The translations under genes were made by a program, and so were the position numbers. From NCBI GenBank assembly GCA_934636265.1, contig CAKUAD010000033.1:1-10459 (forward strand): 10,459 bases of DNA, written 5' to 3'. This DNA comes from an uncultured Flavobacterium sp. GTDB taxonomy: Bacteria; Bacteroidota; Bacteroidia; Flavobacteriales; Flavobacteriaceae. The notes beneath the pieces were generated by a model. That model was not told the DNA's origin. It did not search any database and saw only the letters and a list, made by a program, of their open reading frames with translations. Positions 1-7,600 of the stretch are shown here, piece by piece (the stretch's first letter is position 1; every line of letters begins with the position of its first letter).

Positions 1-1648
1 ACATAAATGAGTTGAACCTTTGGTAGGAATACGTGTTGCCTAAAGTTACGTTAAGGTTGCTCTTGGGCGTCAGCATGTAGTAATAATCAAGTTTGCCGTC
101 CAGCTTGTTGGTCGTTACAAAACGGTCCTGATTGATGTTGTACCGGTCCTGATCCAGAATCCCAAGGTTAAAGGCGCCTGCCCCGGGCAAAGCCGAATCC
201 GGAAAAGGATTCACGCCCAGCATCGGGTTGTAAAACGGATCCTCTTCATTGTACAAATGCTGAAACTCGGCGGCCAGCACGTGCTTTTCAGATTTTGTGT
301 AGTAAAGGCTCAGATTTTGGTTGAGCGACAAGGGCGACTGACGACGGATCTGTTCGATAAACTGGCTCTGCGAGGCATCGGGCGTTACGGCTGATGTCAG
401 GCTGCTGTATTCATCCTGGTCAGATACTTTGAGGAGCGCGTCGTAATCCAATTGGAGTTCGGCAGTGGGTTTGTAACTGGATGAAAGCTTGAAAAGCCCC
501 AGGTCACTTTGCTGCCGGGTTGACTGTACGCGGTTTTCACTGGCGATAATCTCGTCGCGGTTTAGCCCAAAGGTGTTGGTGCGCGTGGTGGTCAGTAAAT
601 CAGTTTGGGTAGATGATCCGATGGCAAACCCGCTCAGCGACCAAGCTTTAGTGACGTTATACGAAAAATTGGCCGCCCCAAATTTGGTCTCGATTTCGTT
701 GGCCCGATTGTTTCGCATCATCGCCAGTCCCAAATCATTTGACGAAATATTAAAGTTGGTTCCCCCCTTGCGCATCATGCTGCGGAATCCGCCCGTAAAC
801 TTAAAATAATCCTGAATCGTAAACGGCAACTCGCCAATGTTGTTAAAATTGGTAATCAGGTTGATGCTGTATTTTGGATTGTAGTAAAAGAGCTTGGGAT
901 TGATATTGTAGCGCGATTCGTCATCGGCAATCCCGGTGGCTGCGGTAACATCGCCAAACCAAAAGTTCTTTTTGCCCTCCTTGAGCTTGATGTTCATGGC
1001 GATGCTTTCCTCGTTGTTCTCCACACCGCGCATGGCCGAAATTTCATTGTAGTTTCGCAAAACCTGAACCTTGTCGATGGCATCGGCGGGAATGTTCTTG
1101 ACGCCCAGCTTGGTGTCGCCGTCAAAAAAATCCTTGCCTTCAACCATCAGCTTTTGCACGCGCTTGCCCTCTACCTCCACTTCGCCATCGGCATTCACCT
1201 CGACCCCAGGCAGTTTTTTGAGTACGTCCTCGAGTTTGCGTTCGGTTCCGGATTTAAAGGAATCAGCATTGTAGACAATCGTATCGCCTTTTATCGACAC
1301 GGGCATCTCACGTACCACTTCTACCGCGTCAATCTCGCTTCCGCCGGCTTCCATAGTGATATCCTCCGACAAATTGCCGGTTTGCGTTGTGACCATCACC
1401 TCGCGCGTTTTCATCCCCAAAAAACTTACTTTTACCGTGTAACTGGTGTTTGGCTTCAGGTTTAGCAAAAACCGGCCTTTGTCATTGGTGATGGCGTAAG
1501 CGTCCATGGCGCCGGTGGTGATGTTTACAGCCATGACGTTGGCCATTTCCAGCGGCGCGCCGTCGGCTCCTTTAACGGCTCCCTCATAGCGGATGGTTTG
1601 GCCGATGGCTGACAATCCGATCAGCAGGAATAAGAATAGGGATTTCAT
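1..1648 (-). CDS. Outer membrane beta-barrel protein with carboxypeptidase-like regulatory domain and plug (TonB-receptor-like), 3' end cut by window
   Basis: The 549 codons visible form the N-terminal part of a large outer membrane protein; the frame is still open at the left edge, so the C-terminal barrel is missing. The product starts with a signal peptide (MKSLFLFLLIGLSAIGQ). Residues about 20-100 form a carboxypeptidase-regulatory-like beta-sandwich (GAPLEMANV, TNDKGRF, SFLGMKT), and about 110-230 a plug-like domain (GDTIVYNADSF, LEDVLKKLPGVEV, DAIDKVQVLRNYNEI). The rest is rich in aromatic beta strands, as in barrels. This order matches the outer membrane beta-barrel family seen beside GLPGLI genes in Bacteroidota rather than SusC, because no SusD-like gene is present. 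No TonB box was recognised. The ATG at 1648 is chosen because it directly precedes the signal peptide. The gene is probably cotranscribed with the GLPGLI gene 71 bases upstream. Its substrate cannot be inferred. Confidence 0.88.
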   Translation of the reverse strand, partial: MKSLFLFLLIGLSAIGQTIRYEGAVKGADGAPLEMANVMAVNITTGAMDAYAITNDKGRFLLNLKPNTSYTVKVSFLGMKTREVMVTTQTGNLSEDITMEAGGSEIDAVEVVREMPVSIKGDTIVYNADSFKSGTERKLEDVLKKLPGVEVNADGEVEVEGKRVQKLMVEGKDFFDGDTKLGVKNIPADAIDKVQVLRNYNEISAMRGVENNEESIAMNIKLKEGKKNFWFGDVTAATGIADDESRYNINPKLFYYNPKYSINLITNFNNIGELPFTIQDYFKFTGGFRSMMRKGGTNFNISSNDLGLAMMRNNRANEIETKFGAANFSYNVTKAWSLSGFAIGSSTQTDLLTTTRTNTFGLNRDEIIASENRVQSTRQQSDLGLFKLSSSYKPTAELQLDYDALLKVSDQDEYSSLTSAVTPDASQSQFIEQIRRQSPLSLNQNLSLYYTKSEKHVLAAEFQHLYNEEDPFYNPMLGVNPFPDSALPGAGAFNLGILDQDRYNINQDRFVTTNKLDGKLDYYYMLTPKSNLNVTLGNTYSYQRFNSFM

Positions 1649-1675
1649 TTGGTTTTGGTTAAGTATAAAAGCGTA

Positions 1676-1699
1676 GGCAGCCATCAAACGACAGCTGCC
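1676..1699 (-). other. Hairpin between GLPGLI gene and barrel gene
   Basis: The 71-base gap holds a perfect 6-bp inverted repeat, GGCAGC and GCTGCC, around a 12-base loop. Read on the minus strand it is followed by a mixed sequence and only a short T run (CTTTTATAC), so it is a poor terminator. It could be an attenuator or mRNA-processing/stability hairpin setting the ratio of the two proteins, or simply chance. No TAnnTTTG promoter element was found in this gap, which favours cotranscription. Confidence 0.3.
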
Positions 1700-1719
1700 A
1701 ACTTATTGAATTCTCTTGA

Positions 1720-2601
1720 TTATCGGCCCATGCGCATTTGCATTCCCGGACGTCCGCCTTGTGCGCCCATCTCGCGAAACTCCTCCATTTTTTTGGTCAC
1801 CGTTTCGTCGTACTCGGCCTGCGTAACAGTCTTGCCGCCCGCAGGGGCTTTGATCTCGGCCTTTTCTTTTGGATTCAGGACAATTTTAGAACACAGGATC
1901 GTTGTCTTTCCGTCGTTGACCTCGAGTATCAGTCCGGGCAAACCCCAGTAACCTTCGGGCCCTTGGTTTACAGGAATTTCGGGCGCATACCAAGCGGTCA
2001 CTACAATCTCTTTAGGCAGTTCAACCTGATCCATGAAATTGGTTTGGCGTGGCTCTTCTTTCTTCTCTTCCTTTTTGTCGTCTTTTTTGTCGCCGCGCGG
2101 ACGGTAGTTTCGGAAGTCAGTTTTGCTGGCCGGCATCACGGCAGTGGCTTTAAAGCAAGTGTAGCCGCCAATCACACGTGTTTCGCCTTCCATTTTCCAT
2201 TTGATGTTGGTCAGCGTATCCTTAACCAGAAACTCCTTGCCCATAAATTCGCGATCGACGGTATAAGTTTTTTCCTTGACGTTTTTGTAGTAGGTTCCGC
2301 CGCCGCCCATCATCGAACTCATCATGCGCATTCCGCTCGCTTGTCCGGGGGCATCCAACTTTTCTTCTTCCTTATAGATTGATGCGGTTTGGTCAAAGTT
2401 GAGGATAAAGGTTTTTTCAAACATTTTCTTCATGCGTTCTTCAATCATTTTCTGCATTTCGGGCGTTATGTCGCGGTTTCCACGCATCTGTGCTGAAAAA
2501 TCGCCCGTACTGGTTTTGGACTCGTAAACCGCCATGCCCTGAAATTGTGCCGATGTGAGCCCGGATACCAGCAGCGAAAGGAAAAAGAAAATCTGCTTCA
2601 T
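1720..2601 (-). CDS. GLPGLI family secreted protein
   Basis: This 293-residue protein has a clear signal peptide (MKQIFFFLSLLVSGLTSAQ) and is expected in the periplasm or at the cell envelope. The family signature is at residues 218-226 (YWGLPGLIL), preceded by the typical VTAWYAPEIPVNQGP segment. The family is restricted mainly to Bacteroidota and has no firmly assigned function; it commonly sits next to an outer membrane beta-barrel gene, as here. Unusual details are a Met-rich stretch near residues 90-99 (SGMRMMSSMMGG), a highly charged Lys/Asp/Glu segment near 169-184, and a Met/Arg-rich C-terminus (GMQMRMGR). The start is fixed by the signal peptide; a shorter overlapping frame further upstream on the same strand is not convincing. 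It is the first gene of the leftward unit. Confidence is high for family and low for function. Confidence 0.92.
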   Translation of the reverse strand: MKQIFFFLSLLVSGLTSAQFQGMAVYESKTSTGDFSAQMRGNRDITPEMQKMIEERMKKMFEKTFILNFDQTASIYKEEEKLDAPGQASGMRMMSSMMGGGGTYYKNVKEKTYTVDREFMGKEFLVKDTLTNIKWKMEGETRVIGGYTCFKATAVMPASKTDFRNYRPRGDKKDDKKEEKKEEPRQTNFMDQVELPKEIVVTAWYAPEIPVNQGPEGYWGLPGLILEVNDGKTTILCSKIVLNPKEKAEIKAPAGGKTVTQAEYDETVTKKMEEFREMGAQGGRPGMQMRMGR

Positions 2602-2620
2602 GATTATTTTTTAAGTGAGG

Positions 2621-2646
2621 CAAAGGTGACGAATTAACCTGCCCAA
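2621..2646 (-). promoter_or_regulatory. Weak candidate promoter for GLPGLI operon
   Basis: On the minus strand, CACCTTTG (2621-2628) matches the Bacteroidota -7 consensus TAnnTTTG at 5 of its 6 fixed positions, 19 bases before the GLPGLI start codon. A TTG (2644-2646) lies 15 bases upstream, somewhat closer than the usual -33 spacing. This is a pattern match only. Confidence 0.3.
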
Positions 2647-2706
2647 TGTTACGAATAATTTGTTAAAATAGCATTTGGACGCCGCGGAGCCTGCATGGTT
2701 TAATCG

Positions 2707-2714
2707 TATCTTCG
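2707..2714 (+). promoter_or_regulatory. Candidate -7 element for the exported protein-dNK operon
   Basis: TATCTTCG matches TAnnTTTG except for one base and lies only 5 bases before the chosen ATG at 2720, which would imply a nearly leaderless transcript. No TTG is found at the expected -33 distance; the nearest TTTG (2674-2677) is 29 bases upstream, too far. The 2602-2719 gap holds the two divergent promoter regions and no other recognisable feature. Confidence 0.3.
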
Positions 2715-2719
2715 TTTTG

Positions 2720-3502
2720 ATGGCAAAATTACGGATCATACTGTTATTTTTTTCGGCAATCGGTTTTGCACAAACTGAATGGGTGTCAGGTTTGCCCAAC
2801 TTTCCGGCAACAGCGACTGAATTCGCGGGTCGCGACAAATACGGCAATGTTTACGCCATCCGAAACAACAACTTCATAAAATTTGAAGATTCAAGAACCT
2901 ACGAGTTTAAAAATCTGGATTCGGGAAAAATAAGCCGTGTGGATTTGACCAATCCGCTCATGATTGTTTTGTTCTATGCCGATTTTAACCGCGTTATCAT
3001 GGTTGACAACCAACTTAATGAAATCCGACGGATTGACTTTAATGCCTGGCCCACGCCCCTTGTGGTGACGGCTGTTGGAATGGCGGCGCAAAATCAGCTG
3101 TGGATTTTTGACGCGCTGTCCCAACGCATTCACTTGTACGATCAAAATCATAAACGACTCCGTCAGGTATCGGCTCCTGTCACGTCGGTTCCGGTGTATT
3201 TCCAGTCAGACTTTAACTACTTTCAATGGATCAATGCCACTGGCGAATGGTACGTATGTGATTTGTTTGGCAAGATTACATCGCTGGGAACATTGCCCAA
3301 ATACGATCAGGTGCAGCTACTGGCCGATGGCGTGGCGATTTTCTCAAATCCAGAGGGTTTATACGTACTCAAAGCCGGGTCCCAAACCCCGCAAAAGGTT
3401 GATTTGGTTGAGAAGTCGTTTAAAAAATTTTACTACGACACCCAATTTTTGACTATTTTTACCCCCCTCGGAATTAAGAATTATAAAATCACACTACCCT
3501 GA
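2720..3502 (+). CDS. Exported protein of unknown function, possibly beta-propeller-like
   Basis: No named domain is recognised in this 260-residue product. It starts with a signal peptide (MAKLRIILLFFSAIGFAQ), so it is expected outside the cytoplasm. The body is made of recurring short segments that look like strands of a propeller or repeat protein, for example DKYGNVYAIRNNNFIKF, RVIMVDNQLNEIRRIDF, QLWIFDALSQRIHLYD, GEWYVCDLFGKI and EGLYVLK. These are only loosely alike, so the fold is an inference. The ATG at 2720 is preferred over an in-frame TTG at 2675, because only the ATG puts the signal peptide at the N-terminus. The stop overlaps the next start by one base (TGATG), which suggests translational coupling with the deoxynucleoside kinase. 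The two products would act in different compartments, so a shared function is not obvious. Confidence 0.75.
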   Translation: MAKLRIILLFFSAIGFAQTEWVSGLPNFPATATEFAGRDKYGNVYAIRNNNFIKFEDSRTYEFKNLDSGKISRVDLTNPLMIVLFYADFNRVIMVDNQLNEIRRIDFNAWPTPLVVTAVGMAAQNQLWIFDALSQRIHLYDQNHKRLRQVSAPVTSVPVYFQSDFNYFQWINATGEWYVCDLFGKITSLGTLPKYDQVQLLADGVAIFSNPEGLYVLKAGSQTPQKVDLVEKSFKKFYYDTQFLTIFTPLGIKNYKITLP

Positions 3503-4116
3503 TGCATATAGCGGTTGCAGGAAATATCGGTGCCGGAAAAACAACGCTTACCCGTTTGTTGGCCAAGCATTTTAAATGGGAACCACATTTTGAAGACGTG
3601 GTCGACAATCCTTACCTCGACGATTTTTACCATCAGATGGAACGCTGGTCATTTAACCTGCAGATTTACTTTTTAAACAGTCGATTCCGGCAGATTCTTC
3701 AAATTCGCGAAAGCGGACGCAACATCATCCAGGACAGGACGATTTACGAGGATGCACACATCTTTGCGCCCAACCTTCACGCCATGGGCCTGATGACCAA
3801 CCGCGATTTTCAAAACTACGCATCGCTGTTTGAACTGATGGAAACCCTAGTGGCGCCGCCTGATTTGCTGATTTACCTGCGGAGTTCCATCCCCAACCTG
3901 GTGAGCCAGATCCACAAGCGCGGCCGCGATTATGAGAATTCCATATCGATTGACTACCTAAGCCGTCTCAATGAACGCTATGAAGCCTGGATACAGACCT
4001 ACAACCGCGGGAAACTTTTGGTGATTGAGGTAGACAACATTGACTTTGTCAACAATCCGGAAGACATGGGCATCATTTTTAACAAGGTCAACGGCGAGAT
4101 CAACGGCTTGTTTTAA
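3502..4116 (+). CDS. Deoxynucleoside kinase (dNK/dCK/dGK family)
   Basis: The 204-residue cytosolic enzyme phosphorylates deoxynucleosides to their monophosphates with a nucleoside triphosphate donor, feeding DNA precursor salvage. The P-loop is GNIGAGKTT (residues 7-15). Q54 in the WSFNLQIYFL segment fits the base-contacting glutamine of the family, and D78-R79-T80 followed by E83 (DRTIYEDAHIF) is the conserved DR[S/T] motif. The arginine-containing LID lies at 138-145 (HKRGRDYE). The length is normal for bacterial members. Substrate preference (deoxyadenosine/deoxyguanosine versus deoxycytidine) cannot be read reliably from the sequence, so no symbol is given. The start overlaps the upstream stop by one base, so expression is probably coupled to the exported-protein gene. 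Confidence 0.93.
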   Translation: MHIAVAGNIGAGKTTLTRLLAKHFKWEPHFEDVVDNPYLDDFYHQMERWSFNLQIYFLNSRFRQILQIRESGRNIIQDRTIYEDAHIFAPNLHAMGLMTNRDFQNYASLFELMETLVAPPDLLIYLRSSIPNLVSQIHKRGRDYENSISIDYLSRLNERYEAWIQTYNRGKLLVIEVDNIDFVNNPEDMGIIFNKVNGEINGLF

Positions 4117-4122
4117 TTGAGG

Positions 4123-4141
4123 AAACTTTATTGTAAAGTTT
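4123..4141. repeat. Perfect 8-bp inverted repeat after the kinase gene
   Basis: AAACTTTA and TAAAGTTT flank a 3-base loop, starting 6 bases after the kinase stop codon. The stem is AT-rich and no T tract follows, so it is not a classical terminator. It may protect the mRNA 3' end or be a protein site. The remaining bases up to the terminator show nothing recognisable. Confidence 0.5.
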
Positions 4142-4180
4142 ACAGTTAACGGTTTCCGGAAATCTAAACACATAGAAAAC

Positions 4181-4207
4181 AAAAAAGGCCGCATTGCAGC
4201 CTTTTTT
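4181..4207. terminator. Bidirectional rho-independent terminator
   Basis: Six A, then GGC, an interior segment with a small GC/GC hairpin, then GCC and six T: a 9-bp stem with A tract on one side and T tract on the other. It lies between the converging kinase gene (plus) and metalloprotease gene (minus), so it can end transcription from both sides. Confidence 0.8.
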
Positions 4208-4223
4208 CATTTGTTTTCAATTG

Positions 4224-7200
4224 TTATTGAATCACGATTCGCTTAACCTCCTTGCGCCCGCCGGTTTCGACAGTAAGCAAGTACACGCCAGCTTCGGCAT
4301 GGTCAAGGTTGATGCTTTCATCAAAAACTCCGGTTGACCCAAACGTCTTGGCGTACACCTGACGGCCGCGCATATCGTGTACAAACACTTTCACATCATC
4401 GGCCGAGGCGCTTGTAAAAGCTACCTGGAAATTGCCATTGCTGGGGTTTGGGTACACCACAAAATTAGCCAGTTCGTTGCTGGCCACCGACAGCGGCTGG
4501 GCACTGCAAATGTTCAGGCTCCACGAAACAAGCGAACCTCCGTCCTGATTCCAGGCGTCCGATACGCGAAGTGTCCAGGTTCCGGCGCTGTTCTGACCAT
4601 CAAATGCCGACAAAGCCTGCAATGGGATAACGGTTCCGCTGATGCCCGGGTTGTTTGCACAAACCACCGGCGAGCCCTCGTCGTCAAACGTAGCCTGGAT
4701 GTTGTTGATCGGTGCGCTTACACAAGGTGCCGATACCATTTGTACCTGAGTTCCCGACGGGCTGATAAGCGTCACGGTCAGGTCATTGATCCATGTATGG
4801 GTGATGTTAACGTTCAGGTTCAAATCGGCGATGGTCACGCCGCTTGCAGCAGGAATCACCAGCGTCGAGTTGATGGTTGGAGCTCCGCTTGCCGAAATGA
4901 TCAGTGGCACGTTGGTTGAAGCTGCCGACTCGCAGGCAATCTGTCCTGTCTGGAATTCACTTGACAACCCAAAAGTACCGCTGCAAGCCGAGTTTTTAGG
5001 ACGAACTCTCCAGTAATAGGTAGTGGCTTCCAGCAGTCCGCTCAGTGCATAACTGTTGGTAAAAACCGTACCGCTTGAGATAATGTTTGTAAAAGCAGCA
5101 TCAGTGGCCACTTCTACATCATATTGTGTGGCGTTGGCGTCGGCCGTCCAACCCAGGCTGAGCGATGTGCTCTGAGCGGTTGCTCCGTTGGCAGGATTTG
5201 ACGCCGTAATCGCAGCAAAATTGGAACTGAACAAGTTGAGATAGAAAGGAATTGTCTTTACTGTCGATCCTGAAGTAGCCGTTACCGTAAGCGGATAGAA
5301 TCCAGGCGTGGCTGATGCCGTGTTTGATACGGTAAGCGTAACTGTTCCGTCGGTGGCGATGGAAGGCTGAGAAAACGCTACTGACACACCGGCTGGCTGT
5401 CCTGAAACGGCAAAGGTTGTCGTCCCTGTAAATCCGGCTAAAGCCTTGTAACTGATTGGGAATGTAGCCGATGCACCCTGGCAGATTTCCTTGTGCTGCT
5501 CTCCGGCAACGCCATTAAATCCGGCGGCAAAAGTTGCGGTAGCCGGTGCAATGGTAAAGTTAGCGTTTGAAATATCAAAGAAGATATGGTTGTAGCCTTT
5601 AACCATGATCCGGTTTGAACTTCCGGCATTGTTGGGTATTGTCACTTGTTCTGAACCGTCATTTGGAACCTGACTGGCCAGTTGGATCGGATAAGTCAAG
5701 CCTCCATCGGTTGACAGGAAAATGTCTACATAAGCGGCGTTTACACCGTTCTGGGTGGTTCCTGCAACGTTCCAGGTTACGTCCTGCACCGCTCCGGGCT
5801 GATAAGTTCCGGGCGTGTTGGGCGCCGTCACCAGGAAAGGTCCGGCCACGCCATTTACGGTTACCACCATGGCATCAGAGCCGGTCAAACCGCCTACGGG
5901 ATTGTTGTCGCGGGCTGTTACAACAAAATTTAGCGTTCGGGCAACCGAGCTGAGCGCCTCGGTGGTTACTGATCCAAATGACGACGTCGATTGGTTGGCG
6001 ATAATCCTTTGCAGCGGCGGAAAATAGCGGCTGGGCGATGCGGTCGGGTCATAAGACCTCCAGTTTGGCCCGGCTGTCTTGGTAGCCGATGCAGGACTTT
6101 GCCCTCCGGTTTGAGTGGTAGCCGTGTCATTTTGTTCCCAACAATACGTAAGGGCATCACCGTTGGCATCGGTAGCAACACCAGTGAGTACAAAAGGTGT
6201 GCTCTTAGGAATGGTGTAATCGGCACCGGCACTTACTACCGGAGCGCCGTGGGTAAGTGGCGTGCGCACCGGACAGGTTTTTGACACCATATTGTCCTGA
6301 ATCTGTTTAACGCTGGCGTAAACAAAGTAATCGTCCGAGTTGTTGGCAATGTTGTAACTGGTGATTCCGGCATAGCCCATAATGGTCGATCCTGAACCAG
6401 GCTCAACGTTAACGCCGGTTCCCTCAACTGAATGTGAAAAAGTGTGATTGGCACCAAACTGGTGACCAAGTTCGTGCGCCACGTAATCAATGTCAAATGT
6501 GTCGCCCATCGGTACGCCGTCGGCTGGAGAGGTTATTCCGCGTCCTTTTCCAGGCTGGCAAACACACCCTATACAACCGGCATTACCGCCACCTCCGGAC
6601 GCTCCAAACATGTGACCGACGTCGTAATTGGCTTCGCCGATGATGTTGGTGAGTGTTGTCTGCAACTGATTGTTCCAGGCGTTCAGTGTGGTGTAAGGAT
6701 CAGTTATCGGATTGGTAAAAATCACCAGATTGTTATTGGGAATGATGTTCATGTGGATGGCAAGATCCTTTTCAAAAACACCGTTTACGCGGGTCATAGT
6801 GGCGTTCATTGCCGCAAGCGCTCCGGCCACGGTTCCGCCATGGTAGATGGTATACTCACCATTGCAGGAAAGCGCCAGGCGAAAAGTAAGCAACTCAGGG
6901 TTGGATGAACGGGCCAAGTCGGCTGTTTGACGGGCTGCAGTTTCGGCCACGGCATGATCCTCGGTTGAACAAACCCACGGAAGGCTTCCTTTTTCACGCG
7001 AGGATTGGTAAACGGCATAAACCGAACCATCAGTGGAATAGGGTTCCATAAATTCGGTACGCGAGCCTCCTCGCATAATCATAGCCTGGATTCCTTTTGG
7101 ATCGACGCTAAAGCGGACAGTGGCAGATTTGTCGTCGAGGCCCACTCCCGAGTAAGATCGGATTTCAGGATATTGCGCCTGCAGTTCCGGGTCAAAGTTT

Positions 7201-7475
7201 GAGAACTCCCGCACGGCAAAACGCTCGATCGTTCCGTTGACGGCGGGAAGCGAAATTACTACCGAGACCGACTGTCCGCGTCCGTTGACCGCTGCAAGTG
7301 TCTGACGGATGCTGTTGTCCTGTAACTGGTACAATTGATATTCTTTAGGAAAAGACAACCGTTGGGCAGATGTCGATGCCTTTACCTGACCGGTTGCCCG
7401 GGTCCAGGCATTGTCAGTTTGCGCGGTGCCAAGGGCTGCACAAAATGAAATGGCCAGAAGTAAAGCTCTTTTCAT
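4224..7475 (-). CDS. Secreted reprolysin-like zinc metalloprotease with P-like domain and T9SS type A sorting domain
   Basis: This 1083-residue exported endopeptidase should be secreted through the type IX system and surface-attached or released. Parts in order: signal peptide (1-19, MKRALLLAISFCAALGTAQ); propeptide-like region (about 20-190); metzincin catalytic domain (about 195-400) with the zinc site HELGHQFGANH at 334-344 (ligands H334, H338, H344, catalytic E335) and the Met-turn STIMGY with M366. A cysteine cluster, CIGCVCQPGKG, is at 301-311. PKD/Ig-like modules follow (about 410-545, 547-645, 655-748), then an FnIII-like module (752-845), a proprotein-convertase P-like domain (about 850-992, with THTWINDLTVTLISPSG and AGTWTLRVSDAW) and the type A sorting domain (about 996-1083, YPNPSNGNF, AGVYLLTVETG, KRIVIQ). 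All expected catalytic residues are present. The gene is monocistronic. The protein target is unknown; nutrient proteolysis is an inference. Confidence 0.93.
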   Translation of the reverse strand: MKRALLLAISFCAALGTAQTDNAWTRATGQVKASTSAQRLSFPKEYQLYQLQDNSIRQTLAAVNGRGQSVSVVISLPAVNGTIERFAVREFSNFDPELQAQYPEIRSYSGVGLDDKSATVRFSVDPKGIQAMIMRGGSRTEFMEPYSTDGSVYAVYQSSREKGSLPWVCSTEDHAVAETAARQTADLARSSNPELLTFRLALSCNGEYTIYHGGTVAGALAAMNATMTRVNGVFEKDLAIHMNIIPNNNLVIFTNPITDPYTTLNAWNNQLQTTLTNIIGEANYDVGHMFGASGGGGNAGCIGCVCQPGKGRGITSPADGVPMGDTFDIDYVAHELGHQFGANHTFSHSVEGTGVNVEPGSGSTIMGYAGITSYNIANNSDDYFVYASVKQIQDNMVSKTCPVRTPLTHGAPVVSAGADYTIPKSTPFVLTGVATDANGDALTYCWEQNDTATTQTGGQSPASATKTAGPNWRSYDPTASPSRYFPPLQRIIANQSTSSFGSVTTEALSSVARTLNFVVTARDNNPVGGLTGSDAMVVTVNGVAGPFLVTAPNTPGTYQPGAVQDVTWNVAGTTQNGVNAAYVDIFLSTDGGLTYPIQLASQVPNDGSEQVTIPNNAGSSNRIMVKGYNHIFFDISNANFTIAPATATFAAGFNGVAGEQHKEICQGASATFPISYKALAGFTGTTTFAVSGQPAGVSVAFSQPSIATDGTVTLTVSNTASATPGFYPLTVTATSGSTVKTIPFYLNLFSSNFAAITASNPANGATAQSTSLSLGWTADANATQYDVEVATDAAFTNIISSGTVFTNSYALSGLLEATTYYWRVRPKNSACSGTFGLSSEFQTGQIACESAASTNVPLIISASGAPTINSTLVIPAASGVTIADLNLNVNITHTWINDLTVTLISPSGTQVQMVSAPCVSAPINNIQATFDDEGSPVVCANNPGISGTVIPLQALSAFDGQNSAGTWTLRVSDAWNQDGGSLVSWSLNICSAQPLSVASNELANFVVYPNPSNGNFQVAFTSASADDVKVFVHDMRGRQVYAKTFGSTGVFDESINLDHAEAGVYLLTVETGGRKEVKRIVIQ

Positions 7476-7507
7476 TATAAATAAGGATAGGTTGATTAAA
7501 AGTTAGC

Positions 7508-7515
7508 CAAATATA
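7508..7515 (-). promoter_or_regulatory. -7 promoter element of the metalloprotease gene
   Basis: TATATTTG on the minus strand is an exact TAnnTTTG match, 32 bases upstream of the start codon and followed by an AT-rich leader. No TTG is found at the usual -33 spacing, so the promoter may be weak or activator-dependent. Confidence 0.55.
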
Positions 7516-7555
7516 AAAAAACCAAAAGCTTGTTTGGACTGATTTTAGTTAAAAT

Positions 7556-7584
7556 AAAAAAGGCGCTCCTTATGGAACGCCTTT
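7556..7584 (-). terminator. Rho-independent terminator of hppA
   Basis: On the minus strand, 17 bases past the hppA stop, AAAGGCG pairs with CGCCTTT. An inner TCC/GGA stem lies beyond one C-A mismatch, with a four-base loop. The hairpin is followed by a T-rich run. It also separates hppA from the promoter of the metalloprotease gene downstream. Confidence 0.8.
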
Positions 7585-7600
7585 ATCAGGAAAGAATTAA

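Noticed and set aside
489..1465. Three plus-strand frames opposite the barrel gene
   Set aside because: The minus-strand frame codes for a coherent signal peptide, regulatory domain, plug and barrel; the opposite frames show no family features.
1738..2382. Open frame of 214 codons on the plus strand
   Set aside because: It lies wholly antisense to the GLPGLI gene and its translation is rich in Phe, His and Leu without any motif, as expected of a shadow frame.
2675..2719. Upstream TTG as start of the exported protein
   Set aside because: It would place 15 residues with charged and polar character before the signal peptide; the ATG at 2720 gives a normal signal sequence.
2441..2847. Minus-strand frames reaching into the divergent gap
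   Set aside because: They overlap the GLPGLI signal peptide or the exported-protein gene and have no recognisable features.
4377..6908. Several frames of 60-180 codons within the metalloprotease gene
   Set aside because: All overlap one uninterrupted gene with conserved domains; their translations are Arg/His/Cys-rich shadows.
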